64,000 bases of DNA, from contig NZ_FPAI01000011.1 of NCBI RefSeq assembly GCF_900116255.1, forward strand, positions 28,050 through 92,049, given 5' to 3'. Source of the stretch: Halolactibacillus miurensis (GTDB lineage: Bacteria > Bacillota > Bacilli > Bacillales > Amphibacillaceae). The notes under the pieces were generated by a model. It was not told the origin of the DNA. It saw only the letters and a list, made by a program, of their open reading frames with translations, and did no database searches. Below are positions 48,936 through 57,642 of the stretch, in pieces. The translations under genes and the position numbers were made by a program. The stretch's first letter is position 1, and the number at the start of each line of letters is the position of its first letter.

Positions 48936-50228
48936 ATGACGTCCCCTTTAGATAAATTTTATAAAAAATCGATTAATGAACGTATTGAAAGCTTAATGAG
49001 TGCTGGATTTATTGAACATGAGCATATCAGCAACTTTAAACAGTCTTTCTCTCTTCCTGAAGGTGTCAGTAACCATATGGTCGAAAATGTCGTAGGTACT
49101 TATCAATTGCCTTTAGGATTAGGGATGAACTTTTTAATTAACAGCAAAGACTATTTAGTGCCGATGGCAACAGAAGAACCGTCCGTTATTGCGGCCGCAA
49201 GTTTTGGTGCTAAAACGGTGCGTGCGGGTGGTGGATTTACGACAACACAAGAAAAACGTTGGATGATTGGTCAGGTCATTCTAAAGAATGTCGAAGACCC
49301 GGAAGCGATGAAAGAAAAAGTCTTAGCACATTATGATGACTTAGTGGAACGTGCTCATGCGGCTCACCCATCGATTGTGAAGCGTGGCGGTGGCGTGAAA
49401 GACATAGACGTACGGATCATTGAAAGTAATCCAGAAGAACATACACCAGAATTTTTTGTGGTGCATTTATATGTGGATACAAAAGAAGCGATGGGGGCAA
49501 ATATCGTCAATACGATGGCGGAAGCGATTAAAGATGCGCTCGAGATTATTACCGGTGGAACTGCCTTAATGGGGATTTTATCAAACTATGCGACCGAAGC
49601 CCTTGTGACCGCGTCATTTCGGTTAGACCCCTCCCTCCTGTCACGTAGCGGTTTAGAAGGTACCGAAGTACGTGACAGGATTGTAGAAGCGTCACAAATT
49701 GCGAGTGTCGATCCTTACCGGGCTGTCACCCACAACAAAGGGATCATGAACGGGGTAGAAGCTGCGGTGCTTGCGACCGGTAACGATACCCGGGCAACAT
49801 CTGCTGGGATCCATGCCTATGCGAGTCAGTCGGGTCAATACCGATCGTTATCGAAATACTATGTTGATGAACATGGCTACCTAGTAGGAACCCTCACGAT
49901 TCCACTTGCGATTGGTACTGTTGGCGGCTCGATTTCGATTCATCCAGGGGCACAGTTCACTCAACATATTTTAGGTGACCCTGATGCGAAGACATTAGCG
50001 GGTATTGTTTGTGCAGTTGGTCTTGCGCAAAACTTCTCTGCTCTGCGTGCGCTTGTGACAGACGGGATTCAGCGCGGACATATGGCGCTCCAAGCGAAAT
50101 CTCTGGCAATGACCGCAGGGGCCGTTGGGGTTGAGATTGATGTCATTAGTCGTAAGTTAAGACGATCGCAACCAATGAACTTAACCCAAGCGGAAGCCTT
50201 ACTTGAAGAATATCGGAATCAGTCATGA
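48936..50228 (+). CDS. mvaA: Hydroxymethylglutaryl-CoA reductase, degradative-type (class II) fold
   Basis: Third step of the mevalonate pathway, HMG-CoA to mevalonate. 430 residues, class II bacterial enzyme: ENVVGTYQLPLGLGMNF, catalytic Glu in ATEEPSVIAAASFGAK, cofactor-site DAMG-equivalent KEAMGANIVNTMAEAI, Asp in SAGIHAY region, LTIPLAIGTVGGSI, and the His flap GHMALQAKSLAM. Start ATG 48936 with GGAGG seven bases upstream; the earlier in-frame codon lacks a site. With mvaS and thiolase nearby it forms the upper mevalonate route. Confidence 0.95.
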   Translation: MTSPLDKFYKKSINERIESLMSAGFIEHEHISNFKQSFSLPEGVSNHMVENVVGTYQLPLGLGMNFLINSKDYLVPMATEEPSVIAAASFGAKTVRAGGGFTTTQEKRWMIGQVILKNVEDPEAMKEKVLAHYDDLVERAHAAHPSIVKRGGGVKDIDVRIIESNPEEHTPEFFVVHLYVDTKEAMGANIVNTMAEAIKDALEIITGGTALMGILSNYATEALVTASFRLDPSLLSRSGLEGTEVRDRIVEASQIASVDPYRAVTHNKGIMNGVEAAVLATGNDTRATSAGIHAYASQSGQYRSLSKYYVDEHGYLVGTLTIPLAIGTVGGSISIHPGAQFTQHILGDPDAKTLAGIVCAVGLAQNFSALRALVTDGIQRGHMALQAKSLAMTAGAVGVEIDVISRKLRRSQPMNLTQAEALLEEYRNQS

Positions 50229-50626
50229 TGAAAGAAAAAAAGCGGGTTAAGACGTTACTGATCAATGTTTTAATTGCGGGACTTGCTATAGTGAGTTTTT
50301 GGTATACAAATCAAGAGCCACTTAAAGAGAGTGCGTATGATGTTGAAGTTACTGATGAACATGTCATTATCGATCTTGAATTCACGGTGACCAATAAACA
50401 CTTTTCAAAGCGATATGCGGTAATTAACTATCAACCTTTTATCCATAATCATGCGATTGATATTGTTGAAATTGATCCAAAGTTATTAGGAGCAAATGAG
50501 TCCTTACATGGCTCACATACCATCTATCTAAATAAAGAGAACATGAGTGACGCAACGATTAAACAATTGATTAATAAAGACATCAGTCCCATCCAATCTG
50601 TCACATTAGGTAAGCGGCATCGATAA
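50225..50626 (+). CDS. Small membrane-anchored protein of unknown function
   Basis: 133 residues with a basic head, one membrane segment (about 10-27) and an extracytoplasmic remainder of mixed strand character. It overlaps the mvaA stop by ATGA and has no strong ribosome site of its own, so it is probably translated by coupling. I recognise no family. A terminator follows immediately, making mvaA and this gene a two-gene unit. Confidence 0.65.
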   Translation: MMKEKKRVKTLLINVLIAGLAIVSFWYTNQEPLKESAYDVEVTDEHVIIDLEFTVTNKHFSKRYAVINYQPFIHNHAIDIVEIDPKLLGANESLHGSHTIYLNKENMSDATIKQLINKDISPIQSVTLGKRHR

Positions 50627-50631
50627 CGTAT

Positions 50632-50678
50632 AAAATCGCCCATCTACTCAGTAAAATGATGAGAAGATGGGCGATTTT
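50632..50678 (+). terminator. Terminator after mvaA unit
   Basis: AAAATCGCCCATCT pairs with AGATGGGCGATTTT (with a one-base slip) around a loop of about 18 bases. Confidence 0.8.
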
Positions 50679-50687
50679 GATTGGTTG

Positions 50688-50850
50688 TTAAGGGATTAAG
50701 ACTACTTTGCCTAGTTTGCCTTCTTCCCTAGGATGGATTCATTGTCAGCTTTCCCCGTAATATCTGATCATTGAATCCTCAGGAAAGTAATGGCTCTGGA
50801 TCGCCAACCAGATTGCTCTCCGGTACCAAAACCTCCCTAACTAAAGCTTA
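50688..50850 (-). pseudogene. Possible oxidoreductase gene remnant
   Basis: On the minus strand short pieces of protein-like sequence appear in different frames, such as VPESNLVGDPEPLL and, at the end, HPREEGKLGKVVLIP before a TAA. The last resembles the C-terminus of zinc-type alcohol dehydrogenases or quinone reductases (GKxVL). No continuous frame exists. It is best read as a decayed 3' fragment, with low confidence. Confidence 0.3.
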
Positions 50851-51023
50851 ATAAAACTAGTCGCATGAATTACCACGCACAACGTCAATTTTAAAACTAT
50901 CAAGAAAAAAATGCTGATGATCAATAAAAAAATTAAAAAAATATTACCTGCAAGTCGATAGTCTTCAGTAATAATATAGCTAAAAATAATCATCCCTAAT
51001 AAAATTGATGACACTCGCACCAA
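50841..51023 (-). CDS. Possible small hydrophobic protein
   Basis: A 60-residue frame with two membrane-like segments (SSILLGMIIFSYIIT and GNIFLIFLLIISIFFLIVL). It lacks a clear ribosome site (TTG or GTG start) and lies among decayed sequence, so it may be a fragment. Its C-terminal part ends ATSFIKL. No family recognised. Confidence 0.3.
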   Translation of the reverse strand: MVRVSSILLGMIIFSYIITEDYRLAGNIFLIFLLIISIFFLIVLKLTLCVVIHATSFIKL

Positions 51024-51084
51024 GATTAAGAGTTAATATCTATTTATTATTTAATATTTGTATTTACTCTCACTTCCTGCAACT

Positions 51085-51546
51085 TTATAGGCTGAGCTCC
51101 ATTTCAATGAATGTATATACTGCGTTATTAGTCTTTTGAGAGTACTTCTTCGTTTTTGAAAAACCTAATCTATCGTATACTTTTTGTGCTCTAGTATTAA
51201 ATTCTGCTACACCTAATCGTATTGTTGAGATATTGTAATTATCTTTTATGAATTCGATTATGATTTTAATAAATTCTTCGCCAAGACCTTTACCTGTGTA
51301 CTCAGGTTTAATTCCGATACCTATTTCAACAATACTTTCAGTCAAGGATAAAGTGAAAAAGCCAAACAGTTCATTATCATTTAGCACTTGAAAATAATTG
51401 TCCGCTCTTAATGATGGTGTTGTCATTTCTTCATAATCTTCAGGATCTTCTGTCATATTATAAAATGAATACGGGTCTGGATACTTCCAATTATCAGCAA
51501 TATCTTTAGCGTTTTCATCGCTCAATAGATCTATTTTATGTTGCAT
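51085..51546 (-). CDS. GNAT-family N-acetyltransferase
   Basis: 153 residues: IGIGIKPEYTGKGLGEEFIK holds the acetyl-CoA binding loop (YTGKGLG), and FNTRAQKVYDRLGFSKT is the following alpha4 motif of RimJ/RimL-like acetyltransferases. ATG 51546 lies behind TTTGGAGG. Codon use is more AT-rich than in the core genes, in line with an accessory region. Substrate unknown. Confidence 0.85.
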   Translation of the reverse strand: MQHKIDLLSDENAKDIADNWKYPDPYSFYNMTEDPEDYEEMTTPSLRADNYFQVLNDNELFGFFTLSLTESIVEIGIGIKPEYTGKGLGEEFIKIIIEFIKDNYNISTIRLGVAEFNTRAQKVYDRLGFSKTKKYSQKTNNAVYTFIEMELSL

Positions 51547-51606
51547 GATTAACCTCCAAACTTTCAAATGTATTTAAATATTTTACGGTAAAGCATAGCT
51601 ACTCAT

Positions 51607-51870
51607 TTAAGAGTGATCAATAACATCGATCTTAAAACTATGAAAAACAAATATGTCTATGATTATTAGAATCAAACGATAGCTGAGGAGTGAAATAAAC
51701 GATTTTTCTATAGCACCTAAAATGAATAAAAGTATAGCCGAAATTATTTTTACTGTATACCAACGTGTTGCCGTTATTTCGAGTGTGCCATGGTTGTTTA
51801 CTTTCACTTCCCTACTTTTCAGTCCAAATTGGCTAACTTTTAATGAAGTGTCTTGTTCCGGAATATTCAC
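51607..51870 (-). pseudogene. Probably truncated membrane protein fragment
   Basis: An 87-residue frame: a beta-like part (KVSQFGLKSREVKVNNHGTL) then two hydrophobic segments (about residues 39-58 and 62-78). The coding signal continues upstream in frame (VAENETVYVNIPEQD) to a TAA at 51925-51927 without a start and without a ribosome site, so the N-terminus seems lost. A GTG at 51870 could start a short product. No family recognised. Confidence 0.4.
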
Positions 51871-51978
51871 GTAAACCGTTTCATTTTCAGCTACTTTAGC
51901 GATAATGTTCCTGACTATTTTATGTTAATAGGTGAAAATGAACCAATCTGTCTTTTAAACTTTAGTGTCATTGATTTA

Positions 51979-52191
51979 CTACCCTCTTTTACATAGCAAT
52001 CGAGACGTAAAATAATAAATTACGGTAAAAACGAGGACGTATAAACCGAAATCTAACAAAAGCTTGATACCAAGACCATCACGAAACGGCGTGTAATCAA
52101 AGTTTAAGACCGCTTTGATGACGCTTGATACAATGTAACTTAAGGTAATGGTAACAATCATAACAATTGATTGTTTCGTCTTTGTTTGCAC
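51979..52191 (-). CDS. Small two-segment membrane protein
   Basis: 70 residues if started at GTG 52191, which has GAGGTG nine bases upstream; the frame also continues up to a GTG at 52248. Two membrane segments (IVMIVTITLSYIVSSVI and LLLDFGLYVLVFTVIYYF) and a basic C-terminus. Function unknown. Confidence 0.5.
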   Translation of the reverse strand: MQTKTKQSIVMIVTITLSYIVSSVIKAVLNFDYTPFRDGLGIKLLLDFGLYVLVFTVIYYFTSRLLCKRG

Positions 52192-52450
52192 ATGTTTCAC
52201 CTCACTTTTATCATGTTTTATTCTTTCAATAGCAAAGCGTTGTTTCACAGTTTCTCTCTTGCTTTTATGTAAGTGCGCATGATGTTACCCCCATTATACA
52301 TGAGTCTCTTTCCTTTTATAACATAAAATGTCTATTTATCCGATTTTTCAAAGAAGACCGATGGTTGACTTTTTAAGCGACAAGTTTACACACAAAACTA
52401 TTTGCTTTTGTTTTAAACGTTAGATATCATTTCGTTATAGAACGCAATAC

Positions 52451-52599
52451 TATGTATAAATTGTACTTATTTGTACAATGTAAAAAAGCTACTAGTGCGT
52501 CAACACTAACAGCCTTATAGACTTACTCCCTTCAAGGGGGGACAGTACTGCGATGGAATAATCCGCCGAGACCTCAACTCATAGGCGGATTATTTTTTT
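52451..52599 (+). ncRNA. Candidate small RNA or type I toxin-antitoxin remnant
   Basis: Palindrome ATTGTAC-TTATTT-GTACAAT (52460-52479), then AAAAAAGCTACTAGTGCG with a small stem AGTG/CACT, a stem CTCCC/GGGGG (52526-52540), and a strong terminator AATAATCCGCC / GGCGGATTATT plus seven T (52557-52599). No gene on the plus strand ends here, so the terminator needs its own transcript. The layout recalls the 3' parts of holin-like type I toxin loci. The rest of 52249-52721 shows no gene. Confidence 0.35.
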
Positions 52600-52721
52600 G
52601 CGTTGTTTAAGGCAGTGTCTGCGAGAATCAACACGGAAACATTAATCATGATGGTTAATGTTTCGAATACCGTCACCTTGAAAGGCAAAAATCCAGAGGA
52701 CTCACCTCTGGACTTTAAATA

Positions 52722-53891
52722 TTACGCTTGACGTTTATATTGACGCATGTGTTCCGTCACACCTGTAAAGACAAAAGGTGCGGGATCTTTCGTTGTATCA
52801 ACCGTATAATCTTTCTCACCGACTGGGAGCTTTTCTTCAAAAATTTGTTCATATTCTTCAACGGTAAGTGCCGTACGGTTCTTTAACATGGCTGTATGAT
52901 GGTCAGTATTTAAGTATTGTTCATAACCAGGTACTAAAACACCGGTAAAGAACTCCCCTACAGAACCTGATCCATAGCTAAAGAGACCAATTCGGTCACC
53001 CGCTTCTAGTGTTTGACTATTTTCAAGGAGGGATACGAGCGATAAGTACAGTGAGCCTGTGTAAATATTTCCGACAATCGCGTTATAATATTTACTAATG
53101 TCAAAACCATTGAGTAACCGTTCTTGGTCTTCTAACTCTGCCGCTTCAACAGACTTTCTGAGTGCTTTTAAGCCCATTTTTGTATACGGTAAGTGGAACA
53201 GTAACGCATCAAAGTCTTTTAATGAGCGGTTAGTTTTCTCGTTATAACGCTCTAATAAATCTAAGAAGAAGTTAATATATTGATCCACTGAGAATTTCCC
53301 TTGGACAAAAGCGGTCTCAGAATACAGCGGACGCCAAAAGTCCATCGCTTCTTCTGTCTTATAGACACTCGTTGGTTCGATCGAAAGAATCTTCGGCTCT
53401 TTTGCGACAACAAAGGCAACAGCCCCGGCACCTTGTGTGATTTCACCGGCGGTGTTTAATCCGTAACGAGAAATATCACTGGCAAGAACGAGCACTTTAC
53501 TGTCTGGGTTTAGTGCAATATGTCCGCGTGCGGCTTGGAGTCCTGCCGTAGCGCTGTAGCAGGCTTGTTTCATTTCTACGGCGCGTGTATAAGATGGTAA
53601 TCCTAATAAGTTATGAATGTATGTGGATGCCGCTTTTGAGTGATCGACACCTGATTCTGTCGCGAAAATAACGTAATCAATCGCTTGTTTATCTTCCTCA
53701 GTTAAGATAGACAAAGCAGCATTGGCTGCAAGTGTCACCGCATCTTGAGAAGTTGGTGCGACGGCCATTTTTTCTTGGCCAATGCCAATCGTGAATTTTT
53801 CTGGTTCTACCCCGCGTTTAACAGCTAAGTCCTTTGTTTCCACATACAGATGTGGGGCAAAGAAACCAATTTTATCAATCCCTATATTCAT
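52722..53891 (-). CDS. mvaS: Hydroxymethylglutaryl-CoA synthase
   Basis: Second step of the mevalonate pathway: condenses acetoacetyl-CoA with acetyl-CoA. 389 residues; Glu in FATESGVDHSKAA, catalytic Cys in EMKQACYSATAGLQAARG and His in LLFHLPYTKMGLKALR form the catalytic triad; GSVGEFFTG is the late glycine motif. ATG follows GAGGGTG. It is transcribed away from the thiolase gene across a 213-base region that holds palindromes. Confidence 0.96.
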   Translation of the reverse strand: MNIGIDKIGFFAPHLYVETKDLAVKRGVEPEKFTIGIGQEKMAVAPTSQDAVTLAANAALSILTEEDKQAIDYVIFATESGVDHSKAASTYIHNLLGLPSYTRAVEMKQACYSATAGLQAARGHIALNPDSKVLVLASDISRYGLNTAGEITQGAGAVAFVVAKEPKILSIEPTSVYKTEEAMDFWRPLYSETAFVQGKFSVDQYINFFLDLLERYNEKTNRSLKDFDALLFHLPYTKMGLKALRKSVEAAELEDQERLLNGFDISKYYNAIVGNIYTGSLYLSLVSLLENSQTLEAGDRIGLFSYGSGSVGEFFTGVLVPGYEQYLNTDHHTAMLKNRTALTVEEYEQIFEEKLPVGEKDYTVDTTKDPAPFVFTGVTEHMRQYKRQA

Positions 53892-54029
53892 ATGTTTTAC
53901 ACCCTCTTTTCTTCTCTATTCGTTGTTTTTCATCTTGTGGTGTCTTGTTTAACACCAATCCCCAATACCTACTATAACATTTTTTGATCAAAATCATGTA
54001 GATTAATTTCACAATTTGTTATACTAATG

Positions 54030-54081
54030 TAGTCCTACTATAGCAAATTCCTCTTTAGTTTGTCATTTAGTATGACTAAAT
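54030..54081. promoter_or_regulatory. Two TAGTnnnACTA palindromes between mvaS and thiolase
   Basis: TAGTCCTACTA at 54030-54040 and ATTTAGTATGACTAAAT at 54065-54081 share the core TAGT-N3-ACTA, with centres 38 bases apart. The second lies just ahead of the thiolase ribosome site, the first beside a TATACT element (54020-54025). They may be operators for a common regulator of both divergent genes. Confidence 0.4.
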
Positions 54082-54104
54082 TATTAATAAGGAAGTGATG
54101 ATTG

Positions 54105-55286
54105 ATGAATGACGTCGTCATTGTCAGTGCCGTTAGAACCCCGATTGGTAAGTTCGGTGGCAGCTTTAAAGATACATCAGCACGTACACTTGGTACCATT
54201 ACGGTAAAAGAAGCGTTAACACGCGCTACTTTAACGCCTGATCAGGTCGATACCGTGATTTTTGGTAACGTCTTACAAGCAGGAACGGGTCAAAACGTTG
54301 CCCGGCAAATCGCGATTGATGCGGGTATTCCCTATGAAGTTCCCGCGATGACGATTAACGAAGTATGCGGGTCAGGTTTAAAGTCTGTGATTTTAGGTAA
54401 GCAACAAATTCAACTCGGCGAAGCGGATATCGTTGTCGTCGGTGGAACAGAAAATATGAGTATGACCCCCCATCTGATTCATCAGTATCGCTGGGATAAA
54501 ACAACCGAAGGTAAGAAACCGGTCGACGTGATGATTCATGACGGTTTAACCGATGCCTTTAGTTCGGTCCATATGGGCATTACCGCTGAAAATGTTGCCG
54601 AAAAATATCATGTGACCCGAGAAGAACAAGACGCGTTTGCTCTCTCTTCACAGATGAAAGCAAAACATGCTCAAACAAGTGGTCAGTTTGATGACGAAAT
54701 TGTCCCCGTCCCTGTGAAGAATGATGCTGGCGAAGTGATGCACGTTACACAAGATGAGTACCCGCGTCCACAAGTGACGCTTGACGATTTAACCAAACTA
54801 AAAACGCCGTTTAAAGAAAACGGGACGGTGACAGCAGGTAATGCGTCTGGTATTAATGACGGCGCCGCAAGCTTGGTCTTAATGAGTAAACAAAAAGCAA
54901 AAGATTTAGGCATTCCTTACTTAGTTGAAATTAAAGCGGATGCTGAAATTGGAATGGATCCGCAATTCATGGGCTATACGCCTTATTACTCAACGAAAAA
55001 GTTAGCTGAGAAAGCCAACATTGATTTAAACACCGTTGATTTATTTGAATTGAATGAAGCGTTTGCCGCGCAAAGTATTCCAGTCGTTAGAGACTTAGGG
55101 ATTGATTCTGAGCGTGTGAACGTCAACGGTGGCGCGATTGCTTTAGGCCACCCGATTGGCGCAAGTGGTGCCCGTATTTTAGTCACCTTGCTGCATGAAT
55201 TAACCAAACGTGAAGCAAAAACCGGTATTGCTGGTCTTTGTGTTGGCGGGGGTATTGGGATTTCTATGCTTGTTGAACGTGACTAA
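54105..55286 (+). CDS. thl: Acetyl-CoA C-acetyltransferase (thiolase)
   Basis: First step of the mevalonate pathway, joining two acetyl-CoA. 393 residues with catalytic Cys in NEVCGSGLKSVILG, His in GGAIALGHPIGASGARIL and the second Cys in GLCVGGGIGISMLVE. In many lactic acid bacteria this activity is fused to HMG-CoA reductase (MvaE); here both are separate. ATG 54105 chosen (AAGGAAGTGA upstream); a TTG three bases earlier is also in frame. Divergent from mvaS. Confidence 0.95.
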   Translation: MNDVVIVSAVRTPIGKFGGSFKDTSARTLGTITVKEALTRATLTPDQVDTVIFGNVLQAGTGQNVARQIAIDAGIPYEVPAMTINEVCGSGLKSVILGKQQIQLGEADIVVVGGTENMSMTPHLIHQYRWDKTTEGKKPVDVMIHDGLTDAFSSVHMGITAENVAEKYHVTREEQDAFALSSQMKAKHAQTSGQFDDEIVPVPVKNDAGEVMHVTQDEYPRPQVTLDDLTKLKTPFKENGTVTAGNASGINDGAASLVLMSKQKAKDLGIPYLVEIKADAEIGMDPQFMGYTPYYSTKKLAEKANIDLNTVDLFELNEAFAAQSIPVVRDLGIDSERVNVNGGAIALGHPIGASGARILVTLLHELTKREAKTGIAGLCVGGGIGISMLVERD

Positions 55287-55305
55287 AGCTAAAAGGTAAA
55301 ACCAT

Positions 55306-55340
55306 AAGCGGCGAATCAACCTAGATCCGTCGCTTTTATT
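55306..55340 (+). terminator. Terminator after thiolase gene
   Basis: AAGCGGCG pairs with CGTCGCTTT around a loop of about 14 bases, followed by T-rich sequence. Confidence 0.7.
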
Positions 55341-55401
55341 TTCTTTGGTTAAAAGGATTCATGAGCATAGAAGATAAATAATCGAAAGGAGTGGGTCCGT
55401 G

Positions 55402-56211
55402 ATGTTTACCTTAGGAAGAAAAGTGAGTCTCACTTATCGAACGAATCAAATTATTTTAAGTTTGTCGCTCATCTATGGCATTATTTGTTACATATTAACG
55501 ACAGATATAGCGCAAAGTGCTGTGGCAGCTGGAAGTTTATTTGTCTCCTGGGCATTAGTCAGAGAAATTGATTGTCGGCGTGAGTACGCCGCTTTTGTGG
55601 CGGTAGGGATTTATATGATCCTACAATTACTCTTCCCCTTCCATATCAGTTTAGGGCTGATCTTTCTGATGATTCTACTAATGCGGGCAATCAATCAGAT
55701 TACCGGAAAGCCTCTTTCAGTGATTGATTTCTTGAGTGTGATTGGACTTTCGGGATACCTAACCTATACAACCAAAAGCAGTGTCTATCTGATGCTCGTT
55801 ATTTTGATGTTGTTGGTTAATGTCCGTTTAAATAAAAACGGACAGAGAAATATTTATCTTGCATTGATGGTTACAGCTATGACTGTCGTCATCAGTCTAT
55901 TAACGCCACTTAATCTTGACATTAATCGATTAGCCATTGAACCACTCGCCCTTTTCTATTACATCAGTTTACTCGTCTATTTCATCTATATTCTGATAGA
56001 TAAAGACAAGGAAAGTGTCACCGACCTTGGTGAGCCCGCTTCTGTTAGGCGCTTGCTTTATGCCCAACTTTTTTATGGTCTAGCGCAGGTCGTTTTGATT
56101 ATATTCGGAGATATGTCAATTGGTAATAGGCTTATCTTTATCTCAAGTATGTTAGGTGTTGTGATCTATGGTGTGATTGATCAATATAAAAAGAAACAAG
56201 TGAATGAATAA
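55402..56211 (+). CDS. Multi-pass membrane protein of unknown function
   Basis: 269 residues with about eight hydrophobic segments and short loops; the N-terminus FTLGRKVSLTYRTNQ is cytoplasmic by charge. I recognise no transporter motif. ATG 55402 follows AAAGGAGTGG. A half-basic C-terminus (DQYKKKQVNE) is left in the cytoplasm. No neighbour suggests a role; it lies in an accessory stretch. Confidence 0.7.
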   Translation: MFTLGRKVSLTYRTNQIILSLSLIYGIICYILTTDIAQSAVAAGSLFVSWALVREIDCRREYAAFVAVGIYMILQLLFPFHISLGLIFLMILLMRAINQITGKPLSVIDFLSVIGLSGYLTYTTKSSVYLMLVILMLLVNVRLNKNGQRNIYLALMVTAMTVVISLLTPLNLDINRLAIEPLALFYYISLLVYFIYILIDKDKESVTDLGEPASVRRLLYAQLFYGLAQVVLIIFGDMSIGNRLIFISSMLGVVIYGVIDQYKKKQVNE

Positions 56212-56440
56212 TTTGGATATGATTGTATTGAAGTGTAAAGAGCTCTTTCTTCTCACACTAAAATAAGTAGATGCTAAAAAATAAATATGAAGAGGATTGC
56301 TTAAACTTCTACACATTTACGTGGTGTCATACTCTTGAACGGATTTTTAGGGTTATTTTCGGCTAAAGTGGTTCATTTTAAATTACACATACAGTTAAAG
56401 ACAGTATTGAAGAGAATTTCGGGAAAATTGCTTACCTGCG

Positions 56441-56599
56441 TTAAAGAAATAAAAATATAAGAAGTCGGATAAGCGAATATAAAAATATGGAAAATGGAAT
56501 AATTGATAGCAATTTCAACCACTGCTTCTTTGTCGCAAATCCTAGTAGTAACATAACTAGGCCTAAGACAAAAGTAACGTAAATGAAGATAGCTGACAT
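56441..56599 (-). CDS. Small membrane protein
   Basis: 52 residues with two membrane segments (AIFIYVTFVLGLVMLLLGF and a C-terminal one ending LLIFLFL) joined by ATKKQWLK. The ATG at 56599 has TTAAGGAGGAAAAC in front, a strong site, which makes translation likely; the longer frame upstream has none. Function unknown. The 230 bases after the previous gene (56212-56440) show nothing else. Confidence 0.55.
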   Translation of the reverse strand: MSAIFIYVTFVLGLVMLLLGFATKKQWLKLLSIIPFSIFLYSLIRLLIFLFL

Positions 56600-56700
56600 A
56601 TAGTTTTCCTCCTTAAATGTGTCATAAAATAACTCTATTCTGTCTGACGCAATAAAAGTGACGACCAATGTTTAAAACGCAATCAGCTCATAAAGTACTG

Positions 56701-57339
56701 TTACACGTGAACGGATCTCAGAGAATAGATAAAGATAAACACACCTATAATATAATACATCATCGCGGTCAATAGATGAGGGGAAAAGTCATAGACGAAA
56801 AAAGCCAGGCAATAAAGACCAAGCATAACAAACGAAGGTAATTGGATTTTAATTGTCTGCCAATCAATCATCTCATCTGTCAACTTCTCTTCTTTATCGT
56901 CACGATTATGGATAGGGACCGGCCTGCGGTAAATGCCATAGAGTAGATTTTCTGACCCTAACACCATTAAACAATAAACCAAGATGTGGTCATAGTTTTG
57001 AAAATTAAAACCAGTGTTATTAAAGTAACGTGTCATTTGAATGACAAACATAAAGGTAGTAAAAACGAAGACAACGGTACAAATGTTTTTACTGAATACG
57101 TAATCGACCACATTATCATAGGTTAATTTAGGGTGGTCATTATGAAAAAAACGCTCATTAGCAATGATATATCGGAACAATATGGAGCATAACAACATAA
57201 AGGCAATCGATGTGAGCGATGACCAATAATGTAGTTGCGTATTCGCAAGATATAACTGGATAATTAAACTGGCAATAAAAATGAACAATTCTATGCTTCT
57301 GCCTTTTAAGGCCACTTTAATTGTTTCTTTTATAAACAT
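56701..57339 (-). CDS. Membrane protein of unknown function
   Basis: 212 residues with about six membrane segments, arranged as two blocks of three around a charged loop (RRPVPIHNRDDKEEKLTD, residues about 138-156). ATG 57339 follows AAAGGGG. No motif recognised. Expressed apparently as a single gene. Its amino-acid use (Phe, Ile, Tyr) and AT-rich codons are those of the surrounding accessory region. Confidence 0.65.
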   Translation of the reverse strand: MFIKETIKVALKGRSIELFIFIASLIIQLYLANTQLHYWSSLTSIAFMLLCSILFRYIIANERFFHNDHPKLTYDNVVDYVFSKNICTVVFVFTTFMFVIQMTRYFNNTGFNFQNYDHILVYCLMVLGSENLLYGIYRRPVPIHNRDDKEEKLTDEMIDWQTIKIQLPSFVMLGLYCLAFFVYDFSPHLLTAMMYYIIGVFIFIYSLRSVHV

Positions 57340-57642
57340 CTTGATTTACCCCTTTGCGTTTTTGATACATTACCATGCGTGTCACTTCTCGGTACGTAAT
57401 AGACCGCTTCAAAGGCTGTCATATGTTTTTTGACAGGATCAATGATATGACTATTATTTATAAAGAAGGTCATAAACCTTTTTAAATGATTGGTTTAAGC
57501 ATGTGCGTGTATATATTCTAATCGAATAACTATAATAATCTAAAAATTTTAAACATTCATTCTAATTCTTTACCTAAATGTAATACAATAAAAACGGCAT
57601 GTTTTACCACAAATATGTAAAATCTAAAAGGAGATGTATGTA
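57340..57642. other. Intergenic stretch, no gene seen
   Basis: Very AT-rich in the second half. It contains TAATACAATAAA near 57582, a possible -10 region for the next gene, and an AAAAGGAG ribosome site at its end. Confidence 0.5.

Noticed and set aside
53982..53993. TTTTGATCAAAA palindrome upstream of mvaS
   Set aside because: A short AT-rich palindrome that can occur by chance and fits no operator consensus that I can name.
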